NCBI GenBank assembly: GCA_933228675.1
Contig: OW121744.1
Span: forward strand, 98,990,026 to 99,054,025
Reading direction: 5' to 3'
DNA length: 64,000 bases
Origin: Stomorhina lunata
Lineage: Eukaryota; Arthropoda; Insecta; Diptera; Rhiniidae
The notes under the pieces were generated by a model that saw nothing but the letters and a program-made list of their open reading frames with translations, was not told the DNA's origin and made no database searches. Position 1 is the first letter of the stretch, and every line of letters begins with the position of its first letter. Position numbers and translations under genes: made by a program. Positions 37,406 through 47,871 of this stretch are shown piece by piece.

Positions 37406-38761
37406 ATCTTGACAACAAAAATTTTTAAAGAAAAATATCTTTAGTTAAGTCAGATCCTACAAGTATGCTACATATTTTTAGTTTACATATTTTGGGAAGA
37501 TCTATCTGTTTTATTAGAAACATTTAAATCGTAGATATGTGTATGGAAAAAATATCCAAGATCATTGCTATCCTTTGGTACTGTCCTGCTTCAAAAATTG
37601 TATAACCTACCAAATAAGTAAAAACTAAAAACAAAATCCTCTATATGAGTATGTATTCAGCATAACTCACATCCATGTGAATAATACTGTTGTTGGATGC
37701 TCACATTTGATGTGGCAAATAGCGCTACATTGTACCCCTTGGTATATGCTAAAAAAATAATAACAAAAAATTCGTTATAACAAAATACCAAAAAAAAAGC
37801 GAATAGGAACACTACCAATCAGCAACGACGAAGCAGCATAAGCAAAAGTAAGCACAACAAATACTTTAACGTTTTCTTTTTATGAAAATATATACAGACA
37901 TTACACACACTCACACATATCTTTTATACTGCATATGTACAGCAGCAACAAAAAAAGCTGCGCATATGTGGAGACGTGTGTAGTGAGTAACAAAAATAAC
38001 AAAAAACTAAAGCCTATTTATAGGAGGCTGCTGTAAAAATAATACAACAAAACTGTTTTGGTTTGATTTTTATTTTTTAGCCAAAAACGCAAAACAAAAA
38101 ATTGGACAAAAACAAAAAAATACAAGAGATTTTACGATGGTAACATAAATTATACATGAATCAGCTGTAAAAGAAATTCGACTGGGGGGAGGGGAGAATA
38201 AAGAAGTATTGGCCATAAAGAAGCTATGGCTAGACCTCCTGAACAAAACATTCCCTTGAATTTGCAGCACTTAACTGACAAACACACCTATCTTTTTTCA
38301 CAAAAATAATGTGGAAAAAAATGAAAAAACGAAAATGAATTAATATCAGTTCCTCATGGTATATGCTTAAGTTAACGCAATTTTGTTGAATTTTATTTTT
38401 GTTAAGCAAGATTAACATGATGTTTTTGTACAGCATACTTTGGGGAGTTTTTAAGTGTAAAGTTTGTAGTATAAGTGCTAGGCAAAATGTTTAATGCTCA
38501 TTTCAGTGTTTCAGAAATTGAAAGAAATTTTATTTAAATAAAAAAAAATAAAGAAATTTTTCATATTCTTTGTTTCAAAAGTGAAGACAATAAATCCCTT
38601 AAAGATATTATGACTTTCTTGAAACTTTTACTTATCCTTGCGAGAATTTATGGAAAAGTTTTGTATGTGTTCCCTAAACCTCAAAAAAAAAAAAAATAAA
38701 TAAATATTAAAAATTTTCTGTAAAATCTCTTTAACATTTCTTCAAATTAGTCTTTATTTGG
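37406..38761. other. Unique interval between satellites
   Basis: 37660-38030 is comparatively GC-rich and single-copy (for example the segment around GATGTGGCAAATAGCGCTAC). 38160-38200 has a G-rich GGGGGGAGGGGAG run. Two overlapping minus-strand ORFs (38070-38436) have no domain. A cis-regulatory role is possible but unproven. Confidence 0.4.
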
Positions 38762-39510
38762 ATAACTTTTCTATAAAAACAAGTCTTCCCATCTCCAATA
38801 TATCTATAGAAGAGTCATCCCATTAACAACTTTTCTATAGAAAATTCCTCCAATTGACAACTTTTCTATAGAAAATTTGCCCATTGACAACTTTTCTATG
38901 GAAAAGTCCTCCCATTGACAACTTTTCTATAGAAAAGTCCTCCAATTGACAACTTCTCTATAGAAAAGTCCTCCCATTGACAACTTTTCCATAGAAAAGG
39001 CCTCCCATTGACAATTTTTCTGTAGAAAAGTTCTCCCGTTGACAACTTTCTTATAGAAAAGTCCTCCCATTGACAACTTCCTTATAGAAAAGTCCTCCCA
39101 TTGAAAACTTTTCTATAGAAAAGTCCTCCCATTGACAACTTTTCTATAGAAAAGTCCTCCCATTGACAACTTTTCTATAGAAAAGTCCTCCCATTGACAA
39201 CTTTTCTATAGAAAAGTCCTCCCATTGACAACTTTTCTATAGAAAAATCCTTTCCCATGGAAAAGTACTCCCATTGAAAAAACAATTCTATAGAAAAATC
39301 TTCCCTTTGCAACTTTTTTTAAACAATTTCTTCCCATTGCAATTTTTTATATAAAAATCTTCCCATTTCTCTTCCTCTTCCTATTTCCAACTTTTTTACA
39401 AGAAATTATTTCCCATGGTAAACTTTTTCATAAAAAGTGTTCTCATGGTAAATATTTCTCCAAGAAAAGTCGTTTGATAAACTTTTCTAAAAAAGAAATC
39501 TTTCCATTGC
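38762..39510 (+). repeat. 31-bp satellite F (CTCCCATTGACAACTTTTCT type)
   Basis: About 17 units of GTCCTCCCATTGACAACTTT + TCTATAGAAAA, cleanest at 39080-39250, with a degenerate right tail to about 39510. It differs from array E mainly in the spacer half of the unit. Confidence 0.94.
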
Positions 39511-41690
39511 CAAGCTTTGTCTTTGTCCTTCGTGTTTCCTGATCAAGGTTTTCTGGAGACATGAATTTCCTTCTCCTGTAAAAAGGATCCGTTTATCAAG
39601 TCTGCCAATCATCTAAAGAAAATTAAAGTAATTAAAAACCATTGCCTACCTTTCGGGATAGTTATTGGAATAAAATGGTTGCCTTTTAAAAAATCAAAAA
39701 CTATTGCCTATATTTCGACTTAGAAATTTTCAAAAAGTTATTGCCTACTTTCAGGCTTTTAATTGCTACAAGATTTTTGTAATTTTATTGCTTTCCTTAA
39801 ACAAATCTATTAAACATTAATAAGCCCACAAAATTATGCATGAAAACCGCCACAAAGTACACGCAGTAAACTACGAAAAAAAAACAGTAGGAAAATCTAC
39901 TTTTTAACAAATTCTGTAAGCCTGCAGTAGCCATCATCGACTCGACTGCCACCCTGTCAAACCAAATAGTGTTCGAGGCAATGTCAACCACCTTGACACC
40001 CAACCATCAAAAAATAAAATATAGAAAAAATAGCAACACGCATAAAACGCAACACCAGAGAGACAGAAACGTCAAGGAAAAACCACCCACCCTCTAGAAT
40101 TTTCATCCGGTTTCCTTTTTTGATATAAAACGTATATCAAAAGTAATAAGAAATACAAGAGAATTGACCAATACTTTGCCCATACCATTTTTATTTTTGT
40201 TTCTTCAATAATTTTCCTCATTTTTCTTTTAGTTTTTTTCCTCATTCAGCTGAGCCTTTGCCTGAAAAATGTTTCCCTATTGTCCATGAACAAGGATTGC
40301 TAGTGTTTTTCCTTCTTTTTTTTTTTTTTGTTTGTATTTTTGTCTTTTTTTCTTGGCTGTATTTATTTTCAGAGGGATTTCAGCATTTTTTCTAGTTGCT
40401 TTTTTATTAATTTTTTTTACAAGTTTTTTCCTTTACTTTTTCTTTTTTTATAATTTTTATATTGTTTGCCCTGGGATAGAAGTGAAAGAGGGGTGGGGGG
40501 GTTAAAGTTTTTTTTTTCTTTTTTCAGTTTTTTCCTTGTGCAGTTTTTTCATTAAGAGAAATATTTTTTTCCTGCTGTTTTTTTTTTCGATAAAAAGTTA
40601 AACACCAACTACGACTTTCTGACTGCCTAGTCAATGGTCAGCATATTTTGGACACAAGATAAGATGGACGGACGGACGGACTTACTGGAATGGTCAAGCC
40701 ATGGCGATTTTATTGTAATGGTTATTTTGGTCGATAGCCTCTGATACAAATAAAAAGCAAAAAAAAGTATCTTTCTAAAGAAGGAGTCGTCCTGACCACT
40801 TGAATTTTATTTTCGTATTTTTTCGGCTACTCTTTTTGTGCCAAAAGGAGGAGGCTCTGTGTTCAGTGGTCATTTGAAACCATGACCTAAAAAACCAACA
40901 AAAATTATGAATGAATTTTTATTTTTTCAAATACTCTGGCCCTCCCGTTCCTTAGAGCTGACCAAACATTTATGTTAAATGTTGTTGTTCAATTTTGTTC
41001 AGTTATTTTTGGCCTATTTTTTTTCTGTTTGAGTATTTTATGTTTCTCGTACACATTTTTTTCCAAAATAAAAGTAAAAGCTACTACTTCTGCTGCTACT
41101 GCTGGTTCGTGTTGGTCCTTTACTTTTTCATCCTTCATTCTTCGTCCTTGTTTTTGTTTTCTTCTCCACACTAAGGATCTGTTTTGGGTGTTGTATGTAC
41201 ATGTGTATGTATAGGAAAGTACAGCCATGCTTTTGATGGTCAATTTCGTCATTGCCACCATTTGTTGCATTTGTTTTTTTCTTTTATTTGTGTCAATTCT
41301 TCTTTTCAAAAAAGCCATTTTTTCTCTAGTGTTTTGTTTGACTTTTTTCAAGACTGTCTGCGATTTCAATTTTGACGTTAATACCAAAATTTATTGTTTT
41401 ATCTGGTGTTTTGTTGCCTCTTTTTGGTTTATCCTCATCATCATCGTTTTATGTTAAATTTGTAAGCCAAATACATTAAAAAAAAACTAAAATGCCGGGA
41501 AAATTTACCAACAAATTCTGCCATTAATGCTTTCAAATTTTATTGTTATCGTAAAATAAAAATCGTGTAAAATCTTTAGATTCGTTGAAGTATTTTCTCC
41601 TATTGATTTAATTATTTTGTGGCATCCTAAAATTATACTATACTTTTTGCATATTTTGGTTGTTAAAAGGGATAAGATAAAATTTACCAT
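39511..41690. other. Unique, pyrimidine-rich interval
   Basis: 39640-39780 carries three degenerate ATTGCCTA motifs. 39840-40100 is the most GC-rich non-coding patch in this part, with no supported exon. 40190-40640 is strongly T-rich on the + strand. 40666-40681 has a short GGAC run. Overlapping ORFs on both strands at 40972-41457 are low-complexity and mutually exclusive, and I could not link any to a known protein. Confidence 0.4.
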
Positions 41691-41696
41691 AGATTT

Positions 41697-42565
41697 TTTA
41701 TAAAAAAGTCTACTCCTATAGACAAAAGTGTTCGTATTGACAAATTTTTTTTGAAAAGTCTTCCTATCGACAACTTTTCTATAGAAAAGTTGACCATAGG
41801 AAGACTGTTCTGTTGAAAAGTTGACCATAGGAAGACTTTTCTATAGAAAGTTGACCATAGGAAGACTTTTCTATAGAAAAGTTGACCATAGGAAGACTTT
41901 TCTATAGAAAAGTTGACCATAGGAATACTTTTCTATAGAAAAGTTGACCATAGGAAGACTTTTCTATAGAAAAGTTGACCATAGGAAAACTTTTCTATAG
42001 AAAAGTTGACCATAAGAAGACTTTTCTATAGAAAAGATGACCATAGGAAGACTTTTCTATAGAACAGTTGACCATAAGAAGACTTTTCTATAGAAAAGTT
42101 GACCATAGGAAGGCTTTTCTATAGAAAAGTTGATCATAGGAAGACTTTTCTATAGAAAGGTTCACCATAAGAAGACTTTTCAATAGAAAAGCTGACCATA
42201 GGAAGACTTTTCTACAGAAAAGTTGACCATAGACTTTTCTATAGAAAAGTTGATCATAGGAAGACTTTTCTGTAGAAAAGTTCACCATAAGAAGACTTTT
42301 TAATAGAAAAGTTGACCATAGGAAGACTTTTCTACAGAAAAGTTGACCATAGGAATACTCTTCTATAGAAAAGTTGACCATAGGAATACTTTTCTATAGA
42401 AAAATTGAACATCGCTCGACTTTTCTGTGAAAAAGTTGAGCATAGAAAGACTTTCCTATAAAAAATTGACCATAGGAAAGATTTTCTATAGAAAATTTGA
42501 CCATAAGAGGACTTTTCTGTAGAAAAGTTGACCATACGAAGTCTTTTCTATAGAGAAGTTGAAAA
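41697..42565 (-). repeat. 31-bp satellite G, inverted copy of E/F type
   Basis: About 28 units of CCATAGGAAGACTTTTCTAT + AGAAAAGTTGA. Its reverse complement (GTCTTCCTATGGTCAACTTT + TCTATAGAAAA) matches satellites E and F, so the same family sits in opposite orientation here. The minus-strand ORFs at 41505-42535 (built on MVNFSIEKSSYGQLFYRK) are artefacts. Confidence 0.95.
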
Positions 42566-43400
42566 CATTTGCTAAATTTAATAGAGGGCTGCTGAATAAA
42601 AAGATTATAAAGATAATAAAGATTTGTTAAGGATTTCCCTGAATATATGCTCAAGATAAAATAGAAAAAGTCCAGCTGAATGAAGTTTAGAAAGCAGAAT
42701 TTTAGTTCTGCTTGATAACTTATAAAATTTGCTTGATAATCGAAAATAAATTTAAACAAAAATATCTAAATTGAAACAAAAAGTTTAGCTGAATTGTATA
42801 TGAGTGAATTGTATTTAAACATTTTTACAAAATATATTTAAGACAAATTAAAATAACATAAGAATCGTATGCTGAATAGTTTTTAAACCAGCTGAATTTT
42901 ATTTTTGATTTATAGTTTTAAGGAAAATTAATAAAGTTGAATAAATATAAATATAATCTATTACAGCCAATTAAAAAATATAAAAATTACAAAGCAGTAT
43001 CTTAAATTATAATTTAGTATCATATTGTAGTGTATTAAAACTAAAATTTTATAGAAAAAAGCTTGCTGAATTGCATTTGAAACAGCTGAATTGCTTTTGA
43101 ACTAGCTGAATTACACATTTTGTTGCTAACCTCATATTTTCTTATAGTATTTTTGTCAACTATATATTTCTTTTAACTTGTTTTCATATTATATAATTAT
43201 TTATCAAAATTTTTCGAATGTTTATAACAAAACATTTACTAACTTGTTCGTTTATTAGCTAAATTGAGTTTTGAGCAGCTGAATGTTATATTTTATGAAA
43301 AAGTTTTCTGAAAATACATTAAAAAATTAATATTTATAAGTAAAGGCCTTGCTGAATTGTATTTGAATCGGCTGAATTGCTTTAAAATTATCTAAATAAT
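42566..43400. repeat. Cluster of GCTGAAT motifs
   Basis: About 11 copies of GCTGAAT in roughly 800 bases (near 42588, 42674, 42789, 42871, 42891, 43073, 43085, 43103, 43279, 43351 and 43370). Several extend to CAGCTGAAT(TG), which contains the E-box CAGCTG. Spacing is irregular, so this is not a simple tandem array. Confidence 0.6.
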
Positions 43401-44830
43401 AAATTTCATTGTGTATTTCTTATTTTCTAAATGTATTTTTGTCTATTTTATAAATTCCTTTAACTATTTTTGTATATTTTTAAATATTCCATAAAATTTT
43501 TACAATGAAAAAAATCATTAGCTCCTTTAGTTCTAATATTAAAGGCTTGTGCAAATTTATTTGAATTCGGAAAAAATGGCATTATTGTCCCCCCTATTAA
43601 AGCAATTGAACAAAATTAAAACTCATTATTAATTCGCGTTTCTAAAAATAATACAAAACATCGGCCAAAATCCAAAAAAAAAACATTAATGCCTCTTGCA
43701 TAATGTTGAACAATGTCAACCCTTTTAATAGAAAGCGTTTGACCATAACACGTTTTTTTAAATGAAAAACATACACAAAAAACCCCTTCTACGGCCTTAC
43801 CATTTCCCTACCCCCAAACGCAGCTCAATATTTATTTAATACTACTTTTTTATATTTTTAGCAAACGTTTCTCATTTTTTGGCAATTCATCCCCGTGTTG
43901 TTGTTATTGGCAAAATTTTACAATTTTGTTTTTCTGCAAAATTTTTCATAACGCCAAAAAGTATGCAACGCGCGTTAATGGCGAAATGCATTTTTGTGAC
44001 ACACCCTTCACTAAAGCCGGCGTATTTGTGTTTAAAGAACAAATAACCGGGAAAGGGAGCTCTTACCGAGAACCGTGTTAAAATTAATGAAAAAGTAAAA
44101 TAGAAAAAGTATAAAACAAAATTTCCTGAAAAAAATCCGACAAGGAGTTAAGCAAATAATGTTTTAAGCATAAACATTTTTTAGCCTATTTTTGTACAAT
44201 ATTAACAGCTTTTTGTTCTGTTTTTTAAGAAAATAAGTTAAAAAAAAACATAATTCAATGTTGTTTTAAGTATTTTTTTTCCTATTTTTTCCAGCCAACT
44301 CCTGACGAAAGGGCTGGGATTTTGGGGAGATTTTGTATTTTTTTTAAGTTTACCAAAAAACAGCCGAAATAAAAAATAGTACAAAATAAAAGTAAAAGTT
44401 GACCGTGTTGCAAAAAAAAATCAACAGAAAATGTAATTTTCTTTTTCATTTTTCTTTAGACCTGTACTCAACGTTTGAATGGACTGACTCCCAGCATGTT
44501 TACGTCATGTCCTCAACTGACCATTTTAACATACGTTTACTTTTTTTATCGTTTCGAGGGTGTGAAATGTGGAGGCAAATATTACTTTTTGGAGGTTACG
44601 TTTCGGTGTTCTTAGTTTAATTTCTGAAAAAATGCAATAAGATAAAGAATTGACAGCAACATCATTATTTTGCGAAGCAGAAAGTTTATATAATTATATA
44701 GAGATTTTTATGAAAATTGGAAACTTTGTTATCAGAAAGATTTATAAAAGATATTTTTTTAATATCTTTTATTTCAAAAGTTTGAAGAGTTTTTAAATGT
44801 TACAATCCTTGAAGTAGGCAACATTTTTTA
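43401..44830. other. Unique non-coding interval
   Basis: 43870-44070 is GC-richer (around AACGCGCGTTAATGGCGAAA and CCGGCGTATTTG) and single-copy. The 73-codon ORF at 44399-44620 has no recognisable domain. Possible regulatory DNA; no gene supported. Confidence 0.4.
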
Positions 44831-44835
44831 AATTA

Positions 44836-44918
44836 GTATATGTGACCCGGTCTATGAAAAGGAAAAAATTTCGAAAACTTAGCTAATTTTTCAATAGACC
44901 GAGTAACATATATTAATT
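44836..44918. repeat. Short inverted-repeat element
   Basis: The left arm TTAGTATATGTGACCCGGTC (then TATGAAAA) and the right arm (the reverse complement of TTAATATATGTTACTCGGTC then TATTGAAA) flank about 25 bases. Immediately left is CCTTGAAGTAGGCAACA and right is CCTTAAAACATACAATA, an echo of the same dispersed motif. Confidence 0.6.
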
Positions 44919-45222
44919 TTAAATGTTTTAATCCTTAAAACATACAATATCGTGAATAATATGTTTTTAAACACCTAAAAGTGGGCAATAGTTTTTCTTT
45001 CAAATAATATATCGTTGTGAAATATCTCCTTTTGGTCTCATAGTTATTTACATGCTAAATGCTATCTGAAATTATATCGTATCTTAAGACGACAGAGCGT
45101 GTTATTTTACTGTTTGCTATTACCGTCCCTCCTCACGCTTGAATTTAACTTTTGTATCGTATTGGACTTGAAATAAACAGTTCTTCTAGTATTTTCTTAC
45201 TGGTGATCCAAAGAAGTAACTA

Positions 45223-45423
45223 CAGGTTTGTGATGGAAATCGATCGTTTTCAAATAGTTCGATTTTAGATTTATTTTTGATGAAAGATAAAATATCGGTC
45301 AAAAGGATTAAATATTTTGTCATTTATTTGGTTTGAATTTTTTAGGAAAATAACCGAAAATTATCTCAAAAATATATCAGAAATCGATCGATTTGAAAAC
45401 GATCGTTTTCCATCACATACCTG
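45223..45423. mobile_element. MITE, about 201 bp, CAGGT...ACCTG ends
   Basis: The left end reads CAGGTTTGTGATGGAAATCG then ATCGTTTTCAAAT. The right end inverted reads CAGGTATGTGATGGAAAACG then ATCGTTTTCAAAT. The arms are about 45 bp with few mismatches and the interior is AT-rich and non-coding. No target duplication is obvious, and the superfamily is not assigned. Confidence 0.75.
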
Positions 45424-45533
45424 ATAATAACGTTTTGGTTTTATAAGATCTGTTTGAGATTAATGATTTCCCACTTACTGACTTGAAAGCCAGAAAATGA
45501 CCTATATTACAACCTTCTAAATTCTAAAATATG

Positions 45534-45579
45534 CTCGGCCTTTGACCTAAACGGCCGAGCATATTTTAGCTTCGATCTT
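45534..45579. other. Perfect 17-bp hairpin
   Basis: The arms CTAAAATATGCTCGGCC (45534-45550) and GGCCGAGCATATTTTAG (45563-45579) are exactly complementary around a 12-base loop. The stem does not extend into the flanks, so it is short for a microRNA precursor. A foldback element or structured RNA motif is possible. Confidence 0.85.
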
Positions 45580-45714
45580 GTGAGCATATTCTCTAATTTC
45601 GTAGGCCAATATTTGAGAGATTTTCTTGTACTTTGTCCTTCCATGAAAGTTTCGAGTTTTTTCGGGATCATTTTTAGTTCTCAACGATCACATGTGGTCC
45701 AATTCTACACCATT

Positions 45715-46745
45715 TTGAATTGTAAATGAGAAATTTCCACATTGAATTGAGAAATTTTCATTTGAAATTGAGAATTTACATTTGAAAATGAGAAAATTCC
45801 AATTGAAATTGAGAATTTTTATTTGAAAATGAGAAAGTTTCAATTGAAATTAAGAATTTTGAAAATTCCAATTGAAATTGAGAAATTTCATTTGAAAATG
45901 AGAAATTTTAAATTGAAAATGAGAATTTTCCATTTGTAAATGAAGACTTTTCATTTGTAATTGAGAAAAGTATAATTAAAAATGAGAAATTTTCATTTGT
46001 AATTGAGAAATTTTCATTTCAAATTGAGTTTTCCATTTGAAAATGAGAAATGTTTAATTGAAAATGAAAAATTTCCATTTGTAATTACGAAATTTTTATT
46101 TGAAATTGAGTTTTCCATTTGAAAATGAGAAATTTTCATTTGTAATTGAGAAAATTCCATTTGAAATTGAGAAATGTATCATTGAAAATGAGAAATTTTC
46201 ATTGGATTTTTTTAAATTTCAAACGAAAATTTCTCAATTACAAATAGAAATTTCTCATTTACAATTACAAATTTCTCAATTTGAAATGGAAATTTCTCAA
46301 TTACAAATCAAAAATTCTAATTTTCAAATGGAAAACTCAATTTAAAATAAAAATTTCTCAATTACAAATGCAAATTTCTCATTTTCAATTACAAATTTCT
46401 CAATTTCAAATGAAAAACTCATTTTCAAATGCAAATTTCTCAATTACAAGTAAAAATTTCTCATTTCTATTTGAATTTTTTTCAATTACAAATAAAAAAT
46501 TCTCAATTTCAAATAAAAATTTCTCAATTACAAATGGAAATTTCTCAATTTCAATTGTAATTTTCTTAAATTCAAATGAAAATTCTCAATTTCAATTGGA
46601 ATTTTCTCATTTCCAAATGGAAATTCTCAATTTCAATTCGAATTTTCTCATTTCCAAATGAAAATTCTCAATTTCAATTGGAATTTTCTCATTTTCAAAT
46701 GTAAATTCTCATTTTCAATTGAAATTTTCTCATTTACAATTGAAA
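45715..46745. repeat. Inverted pair of AATTGAGAAATTTTCATTTG satellite arms
   Basis: From about 45715 to 46205 units of about 18-20 bp alternate (AATTGAGAAATTTTCATTTG and variants). From about 46215 to 46745 the units are the reverse complement (CAAATGAAAATTTCTCAATT). The centre is near 46205-46215. The whole makes an imperfect palindrome of about 1 kb. ORFs at 46100-46661 are repeat artefacts. Confidence 0.92.
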
Positions 46746-46754
46746 ATGGTGTAG

Positions 46755-47640
46755 TAGACTGTCTGCTTGTAGTAACCATCAGTTTTGTTTTTGATTCATT
46801 GACAACTAGACCCATTTTCATTGATTCCTTCTCAATACTTGAAAAGAGGGCAGTCACCTCGAGCAATATGCGCATGATAGATAATAGCCTTGTCTGAATC
46901 CCCGTATAGTTATAAAACTCCGATTAGATCTTACCTATTTTAGCTAATGAGGTTGTATTAGTTAATGTCATTCTGCATAACCTTATTAGCTTCGTAGGGA
47001 TCCCAACTCAGACATTGCTTCGTATAGGGCTGTCAAGAGCAGCTTTGTAGTCAACGAAAAGATGATATGAGTCTATTTGTTTCTCTGGAGCCTTCTCCAT
47101 GGTTTGGGGTAGTGTGAAGATTTGATCAGTGGTAGATTTCCCTGGTCTAAAGCCACATTGGTAGGTCCCAATTATTTCGCTGACTTTGAGCTTTAGCTTT
47201 TCACACAGTATGGTCGACCTAATTTGCAATTAAATGGGTGCTTATACCTCTATAATTGGCACATACGGTTTTATCACCTTTTTTGTGCACTAGGCAAAAT
47301 TAGTGTTTTTTTTTGCCAATTTTCTGACGTTATTTTTTCTAACCATATGGTTGGGTCATACACATTATCAACTAATCACCTCAGGCCTAAAAAAGCTCTG
47401 CTGGCAAACCAACGACACAGGCAGTTTTGTTATTTTTTAGTCGATTAAAGTTAGAATTTCTTTGCGCTTCCGACTGTATGTTCCGCGACACACTCGGACG
47501 TGTTCCCACCTTGGCTGCAACAAGATAATGAGCGGAGCTCACATTGGCTCCCCGAATTGTACTCATATCCAAAGCACTTGATGAGTGCCTTCCGTCCGCT
47601 ACAATATGATCTATTCGATCGGGAGACACCCATGTAGCTT
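46755..47640 (-). pseudogene. Decayed RTE-like LINE fragment (endonuclease end plus reverse transcriptase)
   Basis: On the minus strand, 47629-47410 encodes the end of an AP-type endonuclease: SPDRIDHIVADGRHSSSALD, then RGANV and HYLVAAKV. About 47300-47247 encodes VHKKGDKTVCANYRGIS, the start of the reverse transcriptase. 47190-47030 encodes IIGTYQCGFRPGKSTTDQIF and LFVDYKAALDSPIR, the fingers and palm. 46870-46755 encodes FSSIEKESMKMGLVVNESKT, which follows the catalytic YADD in intact elements. The YADD segment itself is missing through an internal deletion near 46880, and several frameshifts and stops separate the pieces. These motif combinations are characteristic of RTE-type LINEs; the exact clade is an inference. 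The fragment is 5'-truncated and dead. Confidence 0.85.
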
Positions 47641-47871
47641 CGTGAACATATTTAACGGGTTTGAAAGGAAGTAAATATGATCACGTTTTCCTTTGAGAAG
47701 ATCGGCTTGGGATCACTATTGAGAATCTTACAATAATCTTCTAAAAGTTAAAATTTCCTTCCTTCTTATAAGCTCTGAAAGTTTCAGACGTTTATGCATA
47801 GAGTATTTTTGCTTAGGTTTTAGCTCCACCAAAGCAGCTGAATTGAAATATTCCAAATTTCAAGATATTTC
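47641..47871. other. Short unique stretch
   Basis: Nothing recognised between the LINE relic and the next inverted-repeat element. Confidence 0.4.

Noticed and set aside
39797..40003. Minus-strand 68-codon ORF in a GC-richer patch
   Set aside because: The composition is tempting, but there is no recognisable domain, no splice sites that extend it, and its second half is hydrophobic low-complexity.
40972..41457. Overlapping ORFs on both strands
   Set aside because: Low-complexity Phe/Lys-rich translations in a pyrimidine-rich segment with no domain or splice support.
41505..42535. Overlapping minus-strand ORFs built on MVNFSIEKSSYGQLFYRK
   Set aside because: They are read through a 31-bp satellite; different frames overlap and share the same repeat.
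34715..42565. CRISPR-like appearance of 31-bp repeated units
   Set aside because: The units are contiguous with no unique spacers, nearly pure A/T, and lie in an insect genome with spliced exons.
45534..45579. MicroRNA precursor
   Set aside because: The stem is only 17 bp and does not extend; typical insect precursors have about 25-35 paired bases. Kept only as a hairpin.
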